NCBI RefSeq assembly: GCF_963259705.1
Contig: NC_081842.1
Span: forward strand, 183,524,349 to 183,588,348
Source of the DNA: Myotis daubentonii
Lineage: Eukaryota; Chordata; Mammalia; Chiroptera; Vespertilionidae
DNA length: 64,000 bases
Reading direction: 5' to 3'
The position numbers were made by a program, and so were the translations under genes. The number at the start of each line of letters is the position of its first letter. The first letter of the stretch is position 1. Of this stretch, positions 33,130 to 44,559 are shown one piece after another. A model generated the notes under the pieces. That model was given only the letters and a program-made list of their open reading frames with translations, made no database searches and was not told the DNA's origin.

Positions 33130-34209
33130 TGGTAACAATGTCTTATAGTAAACAAAGCATATCCATATCCTTTATTTTATTTGATACTCACAAAAACTTT
33201 ATGAAGTGAAAGGAAAAATATTACATCTTTAATTTTAGAGATAAGGAAACTGAGGCACAAAAATGAAGACACTTTGCCAGAGGCATTGTGGTTAGCAGCA
33301 AGAATACTACACCTGGATTTGAATTCTAGTGGTATTACATTGCAAAATACCTAGTTTTTCTGACCTTCAGTTCTGTCCTTTGTAGAATGGGGATATTAGT
33401 ACTTATCTCATTATGCTATTGTTATAATGAAGCACAAAACCCCCAGCATAATGCCTGATGGAGTAATTAATTACTCAGTAAATGTTCCTTTCTCACTTAC
33501 TAGACACAATCTTGTACAAGTAATATAAATTTAAGTTTCAGACACATAGGTCAGGAAGTTCATGGTTGTAAATCCTCAAGAAGAGACTTTTCCTATCCAG
33601 AGTTCATACCAAGATAAACAAGCCTCTTTGTCTCTCTACACTATCAGGCAGATATTTTTTGGTCTACCTTGTCGCTAAGGCTGTAGGCAATGTAAAGTCC
33701 TGGTTTTATGTAGCTGTCTCAGTTCCAACTCATGAATCAGGCTCAAAATCTCATCTCCCACCTGAAAGGTTCCTAAGACTGATAAATCCTCCAGTAGAAG
33801 AAACTGGCTCTGATAGTGCTCCATTTTTTTAAATACCTAGATTACTTTTTTTTTTTTTTTAGATTGGGCCAGAAACCAGGTGATTATAAAGATTATAAAG
33901 TTGACAATTTTATGATTAGAAATAAAATTTGTATTGACATCTCTCTGCAGGGCTGTGTAATACTGTGGTGAAAAGTGTGAGGTTGGGAGTCAGACTGCCT
34001 AGATTAAAATGTTAGCTCTACCATTTATAAAAAACTATGTAACCTTAGGCAAAGTACTTAATCTCCCTGCACCTCAGTTTCAAACTCTATAAAATGCAGA
34101 CACTAATGGTCACTATATCATAAGATTGTTGTCAGCATTAAATTCTAAGAGAAAGACACATGGAACAGTGATTGGCATATATTAACTGCTCAAGATATGT
34201 TAGCTATTA
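33130..34209. repeat. MIR-rich stretch
   Basis: Three MIR remnants: about 33150-33260 (GATAAGGAAACTGAGGCACA), 33290-33490 and 33955-34209 (GTAACCTTAGGCAAAGTACT, CACCTCAGTTTCAAACTCT). The last is cut at TTAGCTATTA by Helitron H8. 33500-33950 is unrecognised. Confidence 0.65.
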
Positions 34210-34249
34210 TCCTATCTAAAAAAAGAGAAACATGGTAATTGGCGTACCA

Positions 34250-34350
34250 CCGCTACCCTTCCCATTGGCTAATCAGCGAGATATGCAAATTAATCACCAG
34301 CCAAGATGGTGGTTAACCGCCAACAAAGATGGCGGTTAATTTGCATACGT
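34250..34350 (+). promoter_or_regulatory. promoter-like module at the Helitron 5' end
   Basis: Within 80 bases: CCCATTGGCTAATCAG (CCAAT box), ATATGCAAATTAA (octamer), AACAAAGATGGCGGTTAA (YY1-like) and an inverted octamer TAATTTGCATA. The same block occurs near 650-700, at 41715-41820 (minus) and at 56200-56280 (minus). Confidence 0.55.
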
Positions 34351-34639
34351 AGGCACAATGATGGGAGGTGAAAAGGGAAGGATGGAAGAAGCCGCCTGCC
34401 GGTGTTGGAACCCAGGTGGCAGCCAAGAGCGGGAGAACTGGGCCACCATTGTGATCGGAGAAGCCGGGCCACCTTTGCTGGCCCTGGGCCAGTAATAGGA
34501 GAAGCCGGGTGGGGCAGGGAAGAGGGGATGTCCGCCTCTTCCCTGCCCCACAGGCTTCTAGGATCACGGATCACCAGTGACCGGAGAACACCCAGAGGCG
34601 GGGCCAGAGGCCAGGCTGCACCCCTGCCTAGGGATGCGG

Positions 34640-35068
34640 TCTGGGGGCAACACAGCCAGGCCCCAGAAGGAGACCCATGGGCCTGGGAACTCGATCTGGT
34701 GCCTGGGCAGCAGCGCAGCCAGGCCCCAGAAGGAGACCCATGGGCCTGGGAATGCAATCCGGTGCCTGGGCAGTGGCGCATCCCCAGCCCCAGGAGATCC
34801 ATGGGCTGGGGAACGGGACAGCGCAGCCAGGGACCAGGGCTGTGTTGCCACTGGGGCACGCGATCCGGTCCCGGGGGTGACGCAGCCAGGCCCCAGAAGA
34901 AGACCCAGGGACCAGGGCTGTGTTGCCACTGGGGCACGCGATCCAGTCCCGGGGGGCGACGCAACCAGGCCCCAGAAGGAGACCCAGGGGCCGGGGCTGT
35001 GTCGCCACTGGGGCATGCGATCCGGTCCGGGGTCGATGCAGCCAGGCCCCAGAAGGAGACCCAGGGGC
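34640..35068. repeat. VNTR of about 68-75 bp in Helitron H8
   Basis: Six to seven units built on GCAGCCAGGCCCCAGAAGGA, GACCCA(T/G)GGGCC and GATCCGGTCCCGGGG-type linkers. Open frames of 249 codons (plus) and 261 codons (minus) are repeat artefacts. Confidence 0.85.
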
Positions 35069-35189
35069 CTCCCAAGCGGAGAGTCTCCGTGGTCAGAATG
35101 CGCGGTGTAATAAAGATGGAGGTGACTCAGATGCCTGACCAGCTGCCTTAGACCAGCAAGCAGGGCCTTTCAGCAGGGACTCGGGGTGG

Positions 35190-36160
35190 GGGTGGGGCGA
35201 GGAAAGCGAGTGGGAAATAGAGAAATACAACTCCCAGGAGGCTTAGCGGCTGGGGCCTGTGTGCCTGGCCATGAAATCAGATCGGTCGAGTCATTTTGGA
35301 CTTTAAAAGGCTTGCAAGGTTGGAAGTTCTGCTGGGAGCCAAGGAGAAATGGAGCTGGAGCAGAGAGAGGGGTCCATGGCAGCTGTGGGCTTTGAGGAGT
35401 TCTCAGCACCTCCCGGCTGGGAGCTGGCGCTGCCTCCGCTATTGGGTGGTCACATCCTGGAGAGTGAGCTTGAGACCGAAGTGGAGTTCGTGTCTGGGGG
35501 TCTGGGCAGCTCCAGCCTCCAGGAGCGAGACGAAGAGGAGGAGGCAGCCCAAGGCCAGTGGCCACGGTGCCAAGGGGAACTCAATCGCAGGAAGTACCAG
35601 GCGCTGGGTCGGCGCTGCAGGGAGATCGAGCGGGTCCTGAACAGGCTCCATCAGATATAGAGGATAACAGGGAGACTCCAGCAGGACTGGAGGTTCCTCA
35701 TGAGGGTGCTGGACTTCTACGGCAACGACTACTCGGCCAGCCAGTTCACCATCTTACTGGAGGATGAGGGCAGCCAGGGCACAGACGCCCCACCCCAGGC
35801 AACGCTGAGAACGAGCCTCCGGAGAAAGAGGGGCTGTCCTCGCCCAGGAGGACACTAGCGCCTGCAGAAGCCAGCAGCCCAGCCCCTGGTGAGGGGCCCA
35901 GCGGTTGGAAGAGATGGCAAGTGCCACAGGAAGGGTGCCGGGCGGGAGTCCCGCTGACTCCGGATCTGGCCCCCATGCAGATAAAGGTGGAGGAAGACTT
36001 TGGCTTCAAAGTGGTCGAGGCTCTGGACTCAAGTTGAGTTTCTCGGGAGCCAGACAAGCTGCTGCCCTACCCCACCCTAGCCAGCTCCCCCTTTGACTGA
36101 CCCCCCAATAAACGGACCCCATGCTCTCCTCGGCAAAAAAAAAAAAAAAAAAAAAAAAAA
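35190..36160 (+). pseudogene. TFPT: processed retrocopy of TFPT
   Basis: Intronless copy with leader, coding part, AATAAA (about 36107) and a pure A25 tail at 36136-36160. From 35349 it reads [20 protein letters not shown] with the acidic [12 protein letters not shown] region. A premature stop closes the frame at 35660, after RVLNRLHQI. Later coding parts are recognisable in shifted frames ([40 protein letters not shown]). TFPT (TCF3 fusion partner, INO80F) is a subunit of the INO80 chromatin remodeller. It lies in the Helitron H8 interval, and no matching target duplication is evident. Confidence 0.9.
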
Positions 36161-36174
36161 GCTTATAGAGGCAT

Positions 36175-36330
36175 GCTTATAGGATCAAATAGTATAAATA
36201 TAGATGTAACAGGACAATAAAAAGAGAACCTGGCTACGATGATCACCTGAACGCTGCCTCTGTGTCATTCCTTCACCAACTCCGTCCACACCTTTGGGAA
36301 TCTCTGGACCTGCTGGGGCTGGACCCCAAC
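36175..36330 (+). mobile_element. possible LTR fragment
   Basis: GACAATAAAAAGAGAACC, then GGGGCTGGACCCCAACA, resembles the R-U5 end of an endogenous retroviral LTR. No viral gene is attached. Confidence 0.35.
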
Positions 36331-36500
36331 ATTCCTGTTCTTATAAGGACTTCAGTGAGATGGGCTAAGAGTCACACTGGAACTGCCTCAATTTAATGTA
36401 ATCCCCTCTTTAAAGATCTTATCTCCACATACAGATACATTCTGAGGTTCAGGGGATTAGGATTTTAACATACATTTTGTTGATTACCCAAATCAGCCCT
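36331..36500 (-). repeat. MaLR (MLT1-like) LTR fragment
   Basis: TTCTTATAAGGACTTCAGTG, CCTCTTTAAAGATCTTATCT and ATTCTGAGGTTCAGGGGATT match the MLT1 LTR core read in reverse. Confidence 0.65.
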
Positions 36501-36915
36501 TAACAACCAGCATGTTTCAGAAAGTAGATTCCTACAGGGTTATTTACCAAACATTCAGAAGTATTTTTAAAAGAGCTAAGCCCCTTGCCCACCGCACGGG
36601 CCCCTCCTGGCGAAGAGCGAAAGCCTGGGTTCCAGGCGCCGGAGGAAAACTGGTGCCAGCAGCCAGGGGAAGGGGCCCCCAAGGGGTCCCAGATTGCGAG
36701 AGGGCACAGGTCGGGCTGAGGGACCCACCCGAGTGCACCGGGCCTCTAGTAGAATATAAACTTCATAAAACAAACACTATGTTTTGTTATTGCCAGAACC
36801 TAAAATAATACCTACCACATAATGACACTAAATGTTTATTGAATGAATAAATGAACAATCAAGCACAAATTTATTGTTAGGTATATTTAAAATACTTATT
36901 TCCCTCTAGAGCAGA

Positions 36916-37065
36916 CCCTAATGCCGCAACCCTTTAATACAGTTCCTCATGTTGTGGTGACCCCCAACCATAAAATTATTTTCGTTGCTACTTCATAACT
37001 GTAATTTTGTTACTGTTATGAATCATAATGTCAATATCTGATATGCAGGATGTATTTTCATTGTT
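36916..37065. mobile_element. SPIN fragment
   Basis: Its sequence matches the left half of the SPIN copy at 5779 (AATGCCGCAACCCTTTAATA to GATATGCAGGATGTATTT). Both termini are missing. Confidence 0.85.
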
Positions 37066-37335
37066 ACAAATTGAACATAATTAAAGCATAGTGATTAATC
37101 ACAGATATTAGACAAGCTTTGACTCCTCATTTTTGTAGTACTGCATGGAAAATCCCTCCTTCATTTATGGGAGTTTTTTTCCTTATGTTTTCTACCACTG
37201 ATTCAACCAAGTCAGGCTTCCAGGGATAAACCAAGTCAGACTTCCAGACTACCACTGATTCAACCAAGTCAGACTTCTCCTTCCCCAAACACAATCATTT
37301 CACAAATGAGGAAAAAAGTCCAGAAGATAGTACCA

Positions 37336-37604
37336 CCCTGGCTGGTAATGCTCAGTGGTTATAATGTCGGCCCACGCACCAAAAGGTTGCAGGTTTGATT
37401 CCCAGGCAATGGTATGTACCTGAGTTGCAGGTCCAGGTCCAATCCCCTCCCTCAGGCAGGGCGCATGTGTGAGGCAACCAATCAATGTATCTCTCTCACA
37501 TCAATGTTTCTCTCTCTCTCTCTGGCTCCTTCCCCGCTTCCTACCACTCTCTCTAAGAATCAATGAAAAAAACGTCCTCACTCCTCAAGTGAGGATTAAA
37601 ATAT
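37336..37604 (+). mobile_element. Ves-family SINE
   Basis: Head CCCTGGCTGGTAATGCTCAG. The CCTCACTCCTCAAGTGAGGA tail is typical of the older subfamily. Confidence 0.82.
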
Positions 37605-39221
37605 ATATTGTATTCAAGGGTATAAATATAATGAACTATTTGGCATGAACAGTGGGAAGTTATTTTTCTTTTTTAAAAACCACCAACTACTTTCAGAGAT
37701 CCCTAGATGTCAAATAATGCAGGTAAGACAAACTTCTTGCATGTATCATTTCATGGACTGGCCAGCGCGGCAAATGACTATGTGCCAAAGGACAAGAAGC
37801 TGGAGTTCCATCTTTAAGAGATCATGGCCTGGTAAGGTAAATAAATACCCTTCCCTTCCATCTTAGCACATGTAGCAAAACTATTCCAAGAAACAAAACA
37901 AAAATTCAAGTCAATAATCATGGAGCTGTTGAGTAGATCATAGGAATCACTAACTCAAAGAAATACTTTAGCATCATTTTCCTCTTTACTTTCAGCATAA
38001 GTTTTGAAACAGAATATGGTAAACAGAGAAGCCAGGTTAATAATGGAAAAAGCACTGGGCTTGTAGTTAGTCCTGGCTCTGCTACTTAGTAGCTGTGTGA
38101 CCTTAGGAAAATAAATTAACTTCTCAGTTTTCTTATTTGTAAAATTGATGCTAAACCTCTGTCTTGACAATCACAAAATGGTATTGAGGAATAAATGGGA
38201 TGTATATGAAAATGCCTTTAAATAGTTTCTGGTATGAAAGTTGGGTAATATATTCAGGGAAATAAGAGCTTAAGTTTACACAAAATTTAAAGTTATAAAA
38301 GCAGCTTCCCATAATCCCAAAGTACTATAACTAATAGAACATACCCACGCTACTATAATACTTTCCTTTAACTTGCCAAAGTTTTACTACATTTTTTTAA
38401 AGAGGTGGAAGGGATCGCAGAGGATTTAATACAACTGTTTCATTTTATAGATTAAAAAAATGGAGGCATAAAGAGGTGAAATGATTGGCCAAAGGTTACA
38501 AGGCCCATGAAAAGTAAATGACCATACATAACCAAGAACATTCAAACTTTTTAAAAATGCCTTCAGAAAAGGAGAATATGACACTGAACAGGCATTAAGA
38601 TGCTGGAGAGCTAAGAAAAATGTTTATACAAAACAGAACTGGAGACAAGAAAAAAGAAAAAAACAAAAGATCTTTTTATAGAGCTAACAAAATGTTTAAA
38701 TGATTAACCACCCCTCTAAATTTACCTGTAACTGAGTCTTTACTGTGTTTAAATATTCTATTCTCTGAAAGGACACCTCCACAAATTATAAACAAGTAAT
38801 CTGCCAGTATTTATACAAAGGGATATTGTTTTGCAATTCATCTTGAAATCACTTGGCTTCCTTCATAACTCCTCCAACTCAACTCTTTTGGACAGAAACA
38901 TGTATCTGAGGTCAAAACTACCATTTAGGCTAGTATCTGATCCAACATTTCTTACCCATCAAACCTCTTTTCCCCCGCAGGGTACCTATGGAGAGTGTTC
39001 ACCTTTTTTGCCCTCTTTTACAACTCACATCTCAGTTAACATCACCTTATTCAATTCTCTACAAATACATTCTTTCACTGAATAAATATTTATCTTCTTA
39101 CTATGTCTCAGGCATTATGCTAGGTGCTTAAGACATGAAACTGATAAAACACTGTACTGTCCTTGCCCTCAGAGAGCTCACAACCTAGAGAGACAGCCAG
39201 CCTTGTTAACAAACAATCCTG
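37605..39221. other. intron 1; MIR remnants, otherwise nothing seen
   Basis: MIR at about 38040-38230 (GTGTGACCTTAGGAAAATAA) and a weaker one at 38400-38530. An L2-like piece lies at 38860-39180. No exon or RNA gene is seen. Confidence 0.5.
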
Positions 39222-39380
39222 GCCCTGGCCAAGTAGCTCAGTTGATTAGAGTGTCCTCCCAATACATCAAGATTGTGGGTTCGATCTCCAGTCAGGGCAC
39301 TAACAAGAAGCAACCAGTGAATAGATAAAAAAGTGGAACAAATCAATGTTTCTCTATAATTAATTAATTAATAAATAAAT
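39222..39380 (+). mobile_element. Ves-family SINE
   Basis: Head GCCCTGGCCAAGTAGCTCAG, box B GGTTCGATCTC, tail (AATTAATTAATAAATAAAT). Confidence 0.82.
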
Positions 39381-39505
39381 ACTACCACCGCAGAATAACT
39401 GCTGTAACCAAGACATATACAAAGTACAGGAAAGGCATATGGAAAAAAGTATACAAGGCTGCCTGAAGGTAACCGAAGGCTTCAAAAAGGAGGTAAGGTT
39501 TAAGG

Positions 39506-39803
39506 CAGTGATTTTCAATCTTTTTCATCTCATGGCACACATAAACTAATTACTAAAATTCTGCGGCACATCAAAAAATATGCTAATATTTTTTGCCGAT
39601 ATGATAAAAAATAGGTATAATTTTGATTAATTCACATTGGATGGCTATTGCTGTATTGGCTGCTGTCATTTTTTTTTTTTATTTGACAGGGAAAAGTGAT
39701 CAGTGTCACTAACTAAATAATAAGGTATTGCATGTTTTATAATTTCTTGTGGCACACCACTGTGCCTGCCTGCCTGCCTCAGCACACCAGTTGAAAATCA
39801 CTG
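39506..39803. mobile_element. hAT MITE with CAGTGATTTTCAA ends
   Basis: The inverted ends are CAGTGATTTTCAATC and GTTGAAAATCACTG. The 8-bp duplication is GTTTAAGG / GTGTAAGG (7 of 8) at 39498-39505 and 39804-39811. It splits an ancient repeat whose other copies lie near 58070-58380 and 61720-62010. Confidence 0.88.
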
Positions 39804-39947
39804 GTGTAAGGTAACACAGGAAGATTAAATAGTAAGGGAGGGGGATAGCATTCTAGGCAAAAAGAAACAGTGTAAGCAAAACTCAGAAGCTGGAAAAAGA
39901 GCATAATGGTTGCTTAGTATTACAGAGTATAAAATGAAAAAACTTTT

Positions 39948-40168
39948 ATGTTGTTGTTAATCCTCACCCAAGGATATTTTCCCACTGATTTTTAGAGAGA
40001 GTGGAAGGGAGAGGGACAGACAGACAGAAACATCAGTTGCCTACAGCACACACCCCAACCAGGGCCAGGGAACCTGCAACCAAGGTACATGCCCTTGGCC
40101 GGAATCAAACCCAGGACCCTTCAGTCCTCAGGCCAACACTCTATCCACTGAGCCAAACCGGCTAGGGT
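39948..40168 (-). mobile_element. Ves-family SINE
   Basis: Reverse orientation. The exact duplication TGAAAAAACTTTT is at 39935-39947 and 40169-40181. Confidence 0.92.
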
Positions 40169-40290
40169 TGAAAAAACTTTTTCACATAAAATGATTAATC
40201 ATTAAATGATTAGATCATTAAGGGTCTTAGTATAATATTCAAGACACTTTCATTCAACAACTATTTGCTAAGCCCTACTATGTGCTAGAC

Positions 40291-40502
40291 CAGGGGTGGG
40301 CAAGCTTTTTGACTCGAGGGCCACAATGGGTTCTTAAACTGGACCGGAGGGCCCGAACAAAAGCATGGATGGAGTGTTTGTGTGAACTAATATAAATTCA
40401 AAGTAAACATCATTACATAAAAGGGTACGGTCTTTTTTTTTTAGTTTTATTCATTTCAAATGGGCCGTATCCGGCCCGTGGGCCATAGTTTGCCCACGGC
40501 TG
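40291..40502. mobile_element. hAT MITE, sister of the one at 28204
   Basis: Ends CAGGGGTGGGCAAGCT and AGTTTGCCCACGGCTG. The exact 8-bp duplication TGCTAGAC is at 40283-40290 and 40503-40510. Inverted relative to the copy at 28204. Confidence 0.93.
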
Positions 40503-40510
40503 TGCTAGAC

Positions 40511-41269
40511 ACCGACAAGTACACAGGATACAGATCTTCGTAGACCCATTGCTATCCAAATGTATGGGTGCCACTTGAGTTGTACAGTATAGCCTGTGTG
40601 GCCACAGCAGCACTATAAGAACACTGTAAACTAGTGGAGTCTAAATGGCAGGCTCCTTACGCATCAGAAAAAAATCTACAAATCCACATTCATACCAAGT
40701 ATGCTCTCTCTATCTATAATAATATCTTGAAATATATGCTGTTTTCAATGCATAATAGATGCTGTTAGAATTAAGAGCAGCATCATTTTTAAATAATACT
40801 GAATCCCAACTAGCCTTTTGCTTGTTCCCCTAAATCAATGTATTCTGAAAGCATACTCCTGTCATATCTCACAAGCTTTCAATGTTCAAAAGGTATCTAA
40901 ATGCTAAAGACAGAATGCTATCAACACCTGATGTTCTGCTTCAGATGCGTTATAGAAGGCAATTTGGCAATATGGATCAAGAACCGTAAAACTGTACACA
41001 CCCTTTGACCATTTTTTTTTCAATAAATATGAATTACTTTTATACTGGAAACAATGGTACAAATATTTTAAATGCTCAAATTCAGTTTCGATTCCTACAA
41101 CCACATAAGAGCCCAGGAATGTGTTTGAAATAGCATAGGCTTAGGGGTCAGACAATCCTGTGCTTGAATCTTGCTGTCACTTAATAGCTTTATGATTTCA
41201 GGAAAGTTATTTGATTTTTCAAAGCCTCAGTATTCTTATGTGTGCAATGAAAAAACATTATCAACCTTA
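40511..41269. other. intron 1, nothing recognised
   Basis: Only weak L1- and MIR-like traces (41110-41240, GATTTCAGGAAAGTTATTTG). No gene. Confidence 0.4.
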
Positions 41270-41862
41270 CTAGGGGCCCGGTGCACGAAATTCGTGCACT
41301 GGGTGTGGGGCGGGGGGGAGTGTCCCTCAGCCCAGCCTGCCCCCTCTCACATACTGGGAGCCCTCAGGCGTTGACCCCCATCACCCTCCAATCACAGGAT
41401 CGGCCCCTTGCCCAGGCCGGACGCCTCTGGCTGAGGCGTCCGGCCCGGGCAGCGGGGACCCGCAGTGGCAGCGGCCCCGCGATCCTGGGCTTCGCTTTAG
41501 GCCCAGGCAAGGGACCCCTAGCTCCCGGGACTGCCAGCTTCGACCGTGCCCAGCTTCCATCGCTGGCTCCACCCCTACTTCCTGCTATCACTGGCCAGGG
41601 CGGAAAAGGCGCCTGATTCTCCGATCATGGCTGGGGGCTCTTAGCTCCCCCCTGGGTTTCTGATCACTGTCAGTGGCAGGGGGCTTCTTCCTGCTTTCCC
41701 TTTCGCCTCCCTGCATTGTGCCTACGTATGCAAATTAACCGCCATCTTGTTGGCAGTTAACTGCCAATCTTAGTTGGCAGTTAATTTGCATATAGCCCTG
41801 ATTAGCCAATGAAAAGGGTAGCTCGTACACCAATTACCATTTTTCTCTTTTATTAGTGTTGA
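41270..41862 (-). mobile_element. non-autonomous Helitron H9
   Basis: Opens CTAGGGGCCCGGTGCACGAA with an intact hairpin and closes TTTTATTAGTGTTGA. The minus-strand 5' part carries the CCAAT, octamer and YY1-like module. The right side is an inverted-repeat-rich stretch (AACTGCCAATCTTAGTTGGCAGTT). The GC-rich centre is not coding. Confidence 0.88.
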
Positions 41863-42474
41863 TGGGGCTGTGAAGATTAATTAGTATACCATCTGACACA
41901 CTGTGTGCTCATTAAATAAAAGCTGTGTATGAGATCATGCTTCTCTAAATAAATGTCCCAGTATTCAATAACTTTGTTTTAACATTATTTTTCTATTTTA
42001 ATTACCATTCACATTAAAGATGTCTTTTATTCCACAATAAATGATGACTATTTCTGCCACTTATTGGTTAAATGTGTTTTTAAGGGCTAGCTTTAGAACC
42101 AATGAAAAAAGTAGTGTTCTAGCCAGCATTTCCCAATGGCCCACATCATTAAATTCAATACTGATGTCTAGCTCAATATGTATATTTTTAACCATTTAAT
42201 AAAATAATTATTACATTTTTTTCTCCTTTAAAAACAGAATAGTTTGAGAATACCCAAAATTTTTTCTACTGCACATAAGTGAATTAATAAAAATGGGAGA
42301 CTGGCTCATAACATTATAGTGGTTCAACTGTTATAACTTCATCTGAACACTGAACATCACAGTAGTTTAAAGTTATTTTTATTCTTATAATGAACTGTTG
42401 GTTAAAGACAAGAAACATTAGCTACACTGATGATGAAACGAGTAAATGAATGAATTTATCTGATCAGGATTCTT

Positions 42475-42693
42475 TTTTTTTTTAATATATTTTATTGATT
42501 TTTTACAGAGAGGAAGGGAGAGGGATAGAGAGTTAGAAACATCGATGAGAGAGAAACATCGACCAGCTGCCTCCTGCACACCTCCCACTGGGGATGTGCC
42601 CGCAACCAAAGTACATGCCCTTGACCGGAATCGAACCTGGGACCCTTCAGTCTGCAGGCCGACGCTCTATCCACTGAGCCAAACCGGTTTGGC
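42475..42693 (-). mobile_element. Ves SINE
   Basis: Reverse orientation. The exact duplication TGATCAGGATTCTT is at 42461-42474 and 42694-42707. Confidence 0.95.
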
Positions 42694-42739
42694 TGATCAG
42701 GATTCTTAAATGGTACTACATTAAGATAGCTCAGTATTT

Positions 42740-42943
42740 GTTTTTTTAAAATTGATTTTTAGAGAGACAGGGTGAGGGAGAGAGAAACATTGATGTGAGA
42801 ATAGAACATCAATTAGCTGCTTCCTGCATGCCCCCTACCAGGGATATAGCCCAAACTCGACATGTGCTCTGACTAGAGATCGAACCAGCAACCTTTTGGT
42901 CCACAGGACAAAGGCCAACCAAATGAGCAACACTAGCCAGGGC
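42740..42943 (-). mobile_element. Ves-family SINE
   Basis: Reverse orientation. The duplication AAGATAGCTCAGTATTT / AAGATAGCTTAGTATTT is at 42723-42739 and 42944-42960. Confidence 0.92.
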
Positions 42944-42960
42944 AAGATAGCTTAGTATTT

Positions 42961-43394
42961 TTTAAGCATTAAAAATAAAAATGTGGTGATAGTTATATTC
43001 AATTAGGATCTTCCTTTATTGGAAATAAACCATCCATGCTTCCAATGTTTTATTTATGGAGATAGGCTTTCAAGTAGCAGCCTGGAAACATTCCCTTTAG
43101 TTTGTCATTTAGAAACAAAACAGAACAATTATACAAACCTGTTGTTTTTAAGTACAAAAACATAAGAATTCCAAATTTAAGGTTAAAAAGTCAGTTCTTA
43201 CCTATTTTGATGCCATAAACATAATTAAGTTCATTCTACATTGTAATATATATTCATTTTAAAATATGACAAATAATGATTTATCTCATGTTAATGTGTT
43301 ATTTGTTAAGTAGGAACAGGAAATCTGTTTTAATGTATTTTGCTCAATGTATTATTAAATAAATTATACATATAATTTAAAATAAACTATATTT
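42961..43394. other. intron 1, nothing recognised
   Basis: AT-rich DNA without a clear repeat or exon. Confidence 0.4.
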
Positions 43395-43605
43395 GCCCTG
43401 ACCGGTTTGGCTCAGTGGATAGAGCGTTGGCCTGCAGACTGAAGGGTCCCAGGTTTGATTCTGGTCAAGGGCATGTACCTTGGTTGCGGGCACATCCCCA
43501 GTAGGGAGTGTGCAGGAGGCGGCTGATCAATGTTTCTAACTCTCTGTCCCTCTCCTTTCCTCTCTGTAAGAAATCAATAAAATATATTTAAAAATAAAAT
43601 AAAAT
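43395..43605 (+). mobile_element. Ves SINE
   Basis: Head GCCCTGACCGGTTTGGCTCA, box B GGTTTGATTCTGG, AATATATT tail. Confidence 0.93.
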
Positions 43606-43672
43606 ATATTTTACTTAAAATCACACCCTTCTCATACCACACAAAAAATATTTTTAAAATTAAATAAGTTTT

Positions 43673-43884
43673 CCCCCTGGCTGGTGTGGCTCAGTTAATT
43701 GGGCATCATCCTAGGCACAGAAAGATTGGCGGTTCAATTCCTGGTTAGGGCACATGCCCGAGGGTTTGATCCCCAGTAGGGGACATGCAGGAGGCAGCCA
43801 ATGTTCTGCTCTCACATCAATGTGTCTCTCTTTCTCTCCCTCTTCCTCTCTCTCTCTTTCTCTCTAAAATAAATAAATTTAAAA
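43673..43884 (+). mobile_element. Ves-family SINE
   Basis: Head CCCTGGCTGGTGTGGCTCAG. The duplication AAATTAAATAAGTTT / AAATTAAGTAAGTTT is at 43658-43672 and 43885-43899. Confidence 0.88.
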
Positions 43885-43932
43885 AAATTAAGTAAGTTTG
43901 GGAAGTGCTGATTCTCTCTACATGACCTAATA

Positions 43933-44166
43933 CAGTGATGGCGAACCTATGACACGCGTGTCAGAGGTGACATGCGAACTCATTTTTTGGTTGATTTTTC
44001 TTTGTTAAATGGTATTTAAATATATAAAATAAATATCAAAAATAGAAGTCTTTGTTTTACTATGGTTGCAAATATCAACAAATTTCTATATGTGACACGG
44101 CACCAGAGTTAAGTTAGGGTTTTTCAAAATGCTGACACACCGAGCTCAACAGGTTCGCCATCACTG
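43933..44166. mobile_element. hAT MITE with CAGTGATGGCGAACC ends, intact
   Basis: Ends CAGTGATGGCGAACC and GGTTCGCCATCACTG. The exact 8-bp duplication ACCTAATA is at 43925-43932 and 44167-44174. Same family as 3659-4130. Confidence 0.94.
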
Positions 44167-44559
44167 ACCTAATACATGACCTTTGGGAGACCTATTGTTT
44201 GTAAATAAAGGACTTTGGTATAGTAAATTTACTTTGTTTTAATATTCTCATAAATTCCTAAAGGCCGCACACATATGAAAACTGAGGCCTAGTGATCAGA
44301 ATTGCAAAACTGTTAGTGATTCTGTGTTTCTTGTACAACTCCATAGTAATGTCTCTATGGAAAATTCACTAAAATTGGTGTGCCGGATCTTCATATTTCA
44401 TATCCCTATATTCTTCTTCCTCCAATTTAAATCACCACCACCAAAACAAGGCTAGGGAGAGAGTTCACATACTTATTTTTCACCCAGAGGAGCAAAATAG
44501 CTCTTCCCACCCCAAACCATGCTTCATACTGATTTATAGTGATCATCCCTTCAAATCTC

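Larger units (their letters stand above)
34210..36749 (+). mobile_element. Helitron H8 interval: 5' end, TFPT copy, LTR pieces and 3' end
   Basis: The 5' end TCCTATCTAAAAAAAGAG lies at 34210. The 3' signature GAGTGCACCGGGCCTCTAG ends at 36749, in the same orientation. Between them are a GC-rich VNTR (34640-35068), a processed TFPT copy (35190-36160) and LTR-like pieces (36195-36480). It could be one 2.5-kb Helitron with captured or inserted cargo, or two partial Helitrons. No other Helitron 3' end occurs between 34210 and 36575. Confidence 0.65.

Noticed and set aside
34290..35151. Long open frames on both strands (249 and 261 codons)
   Set aside because: They coincide with the GC-rich VNTR of Helitron H8, repeat the same short peptide and have no domain.
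35558..36096. Extra small frames downstream of the TFPT stop
   Set aside because: They are shifted remnants of the TFPT coding sequence, not new genes.
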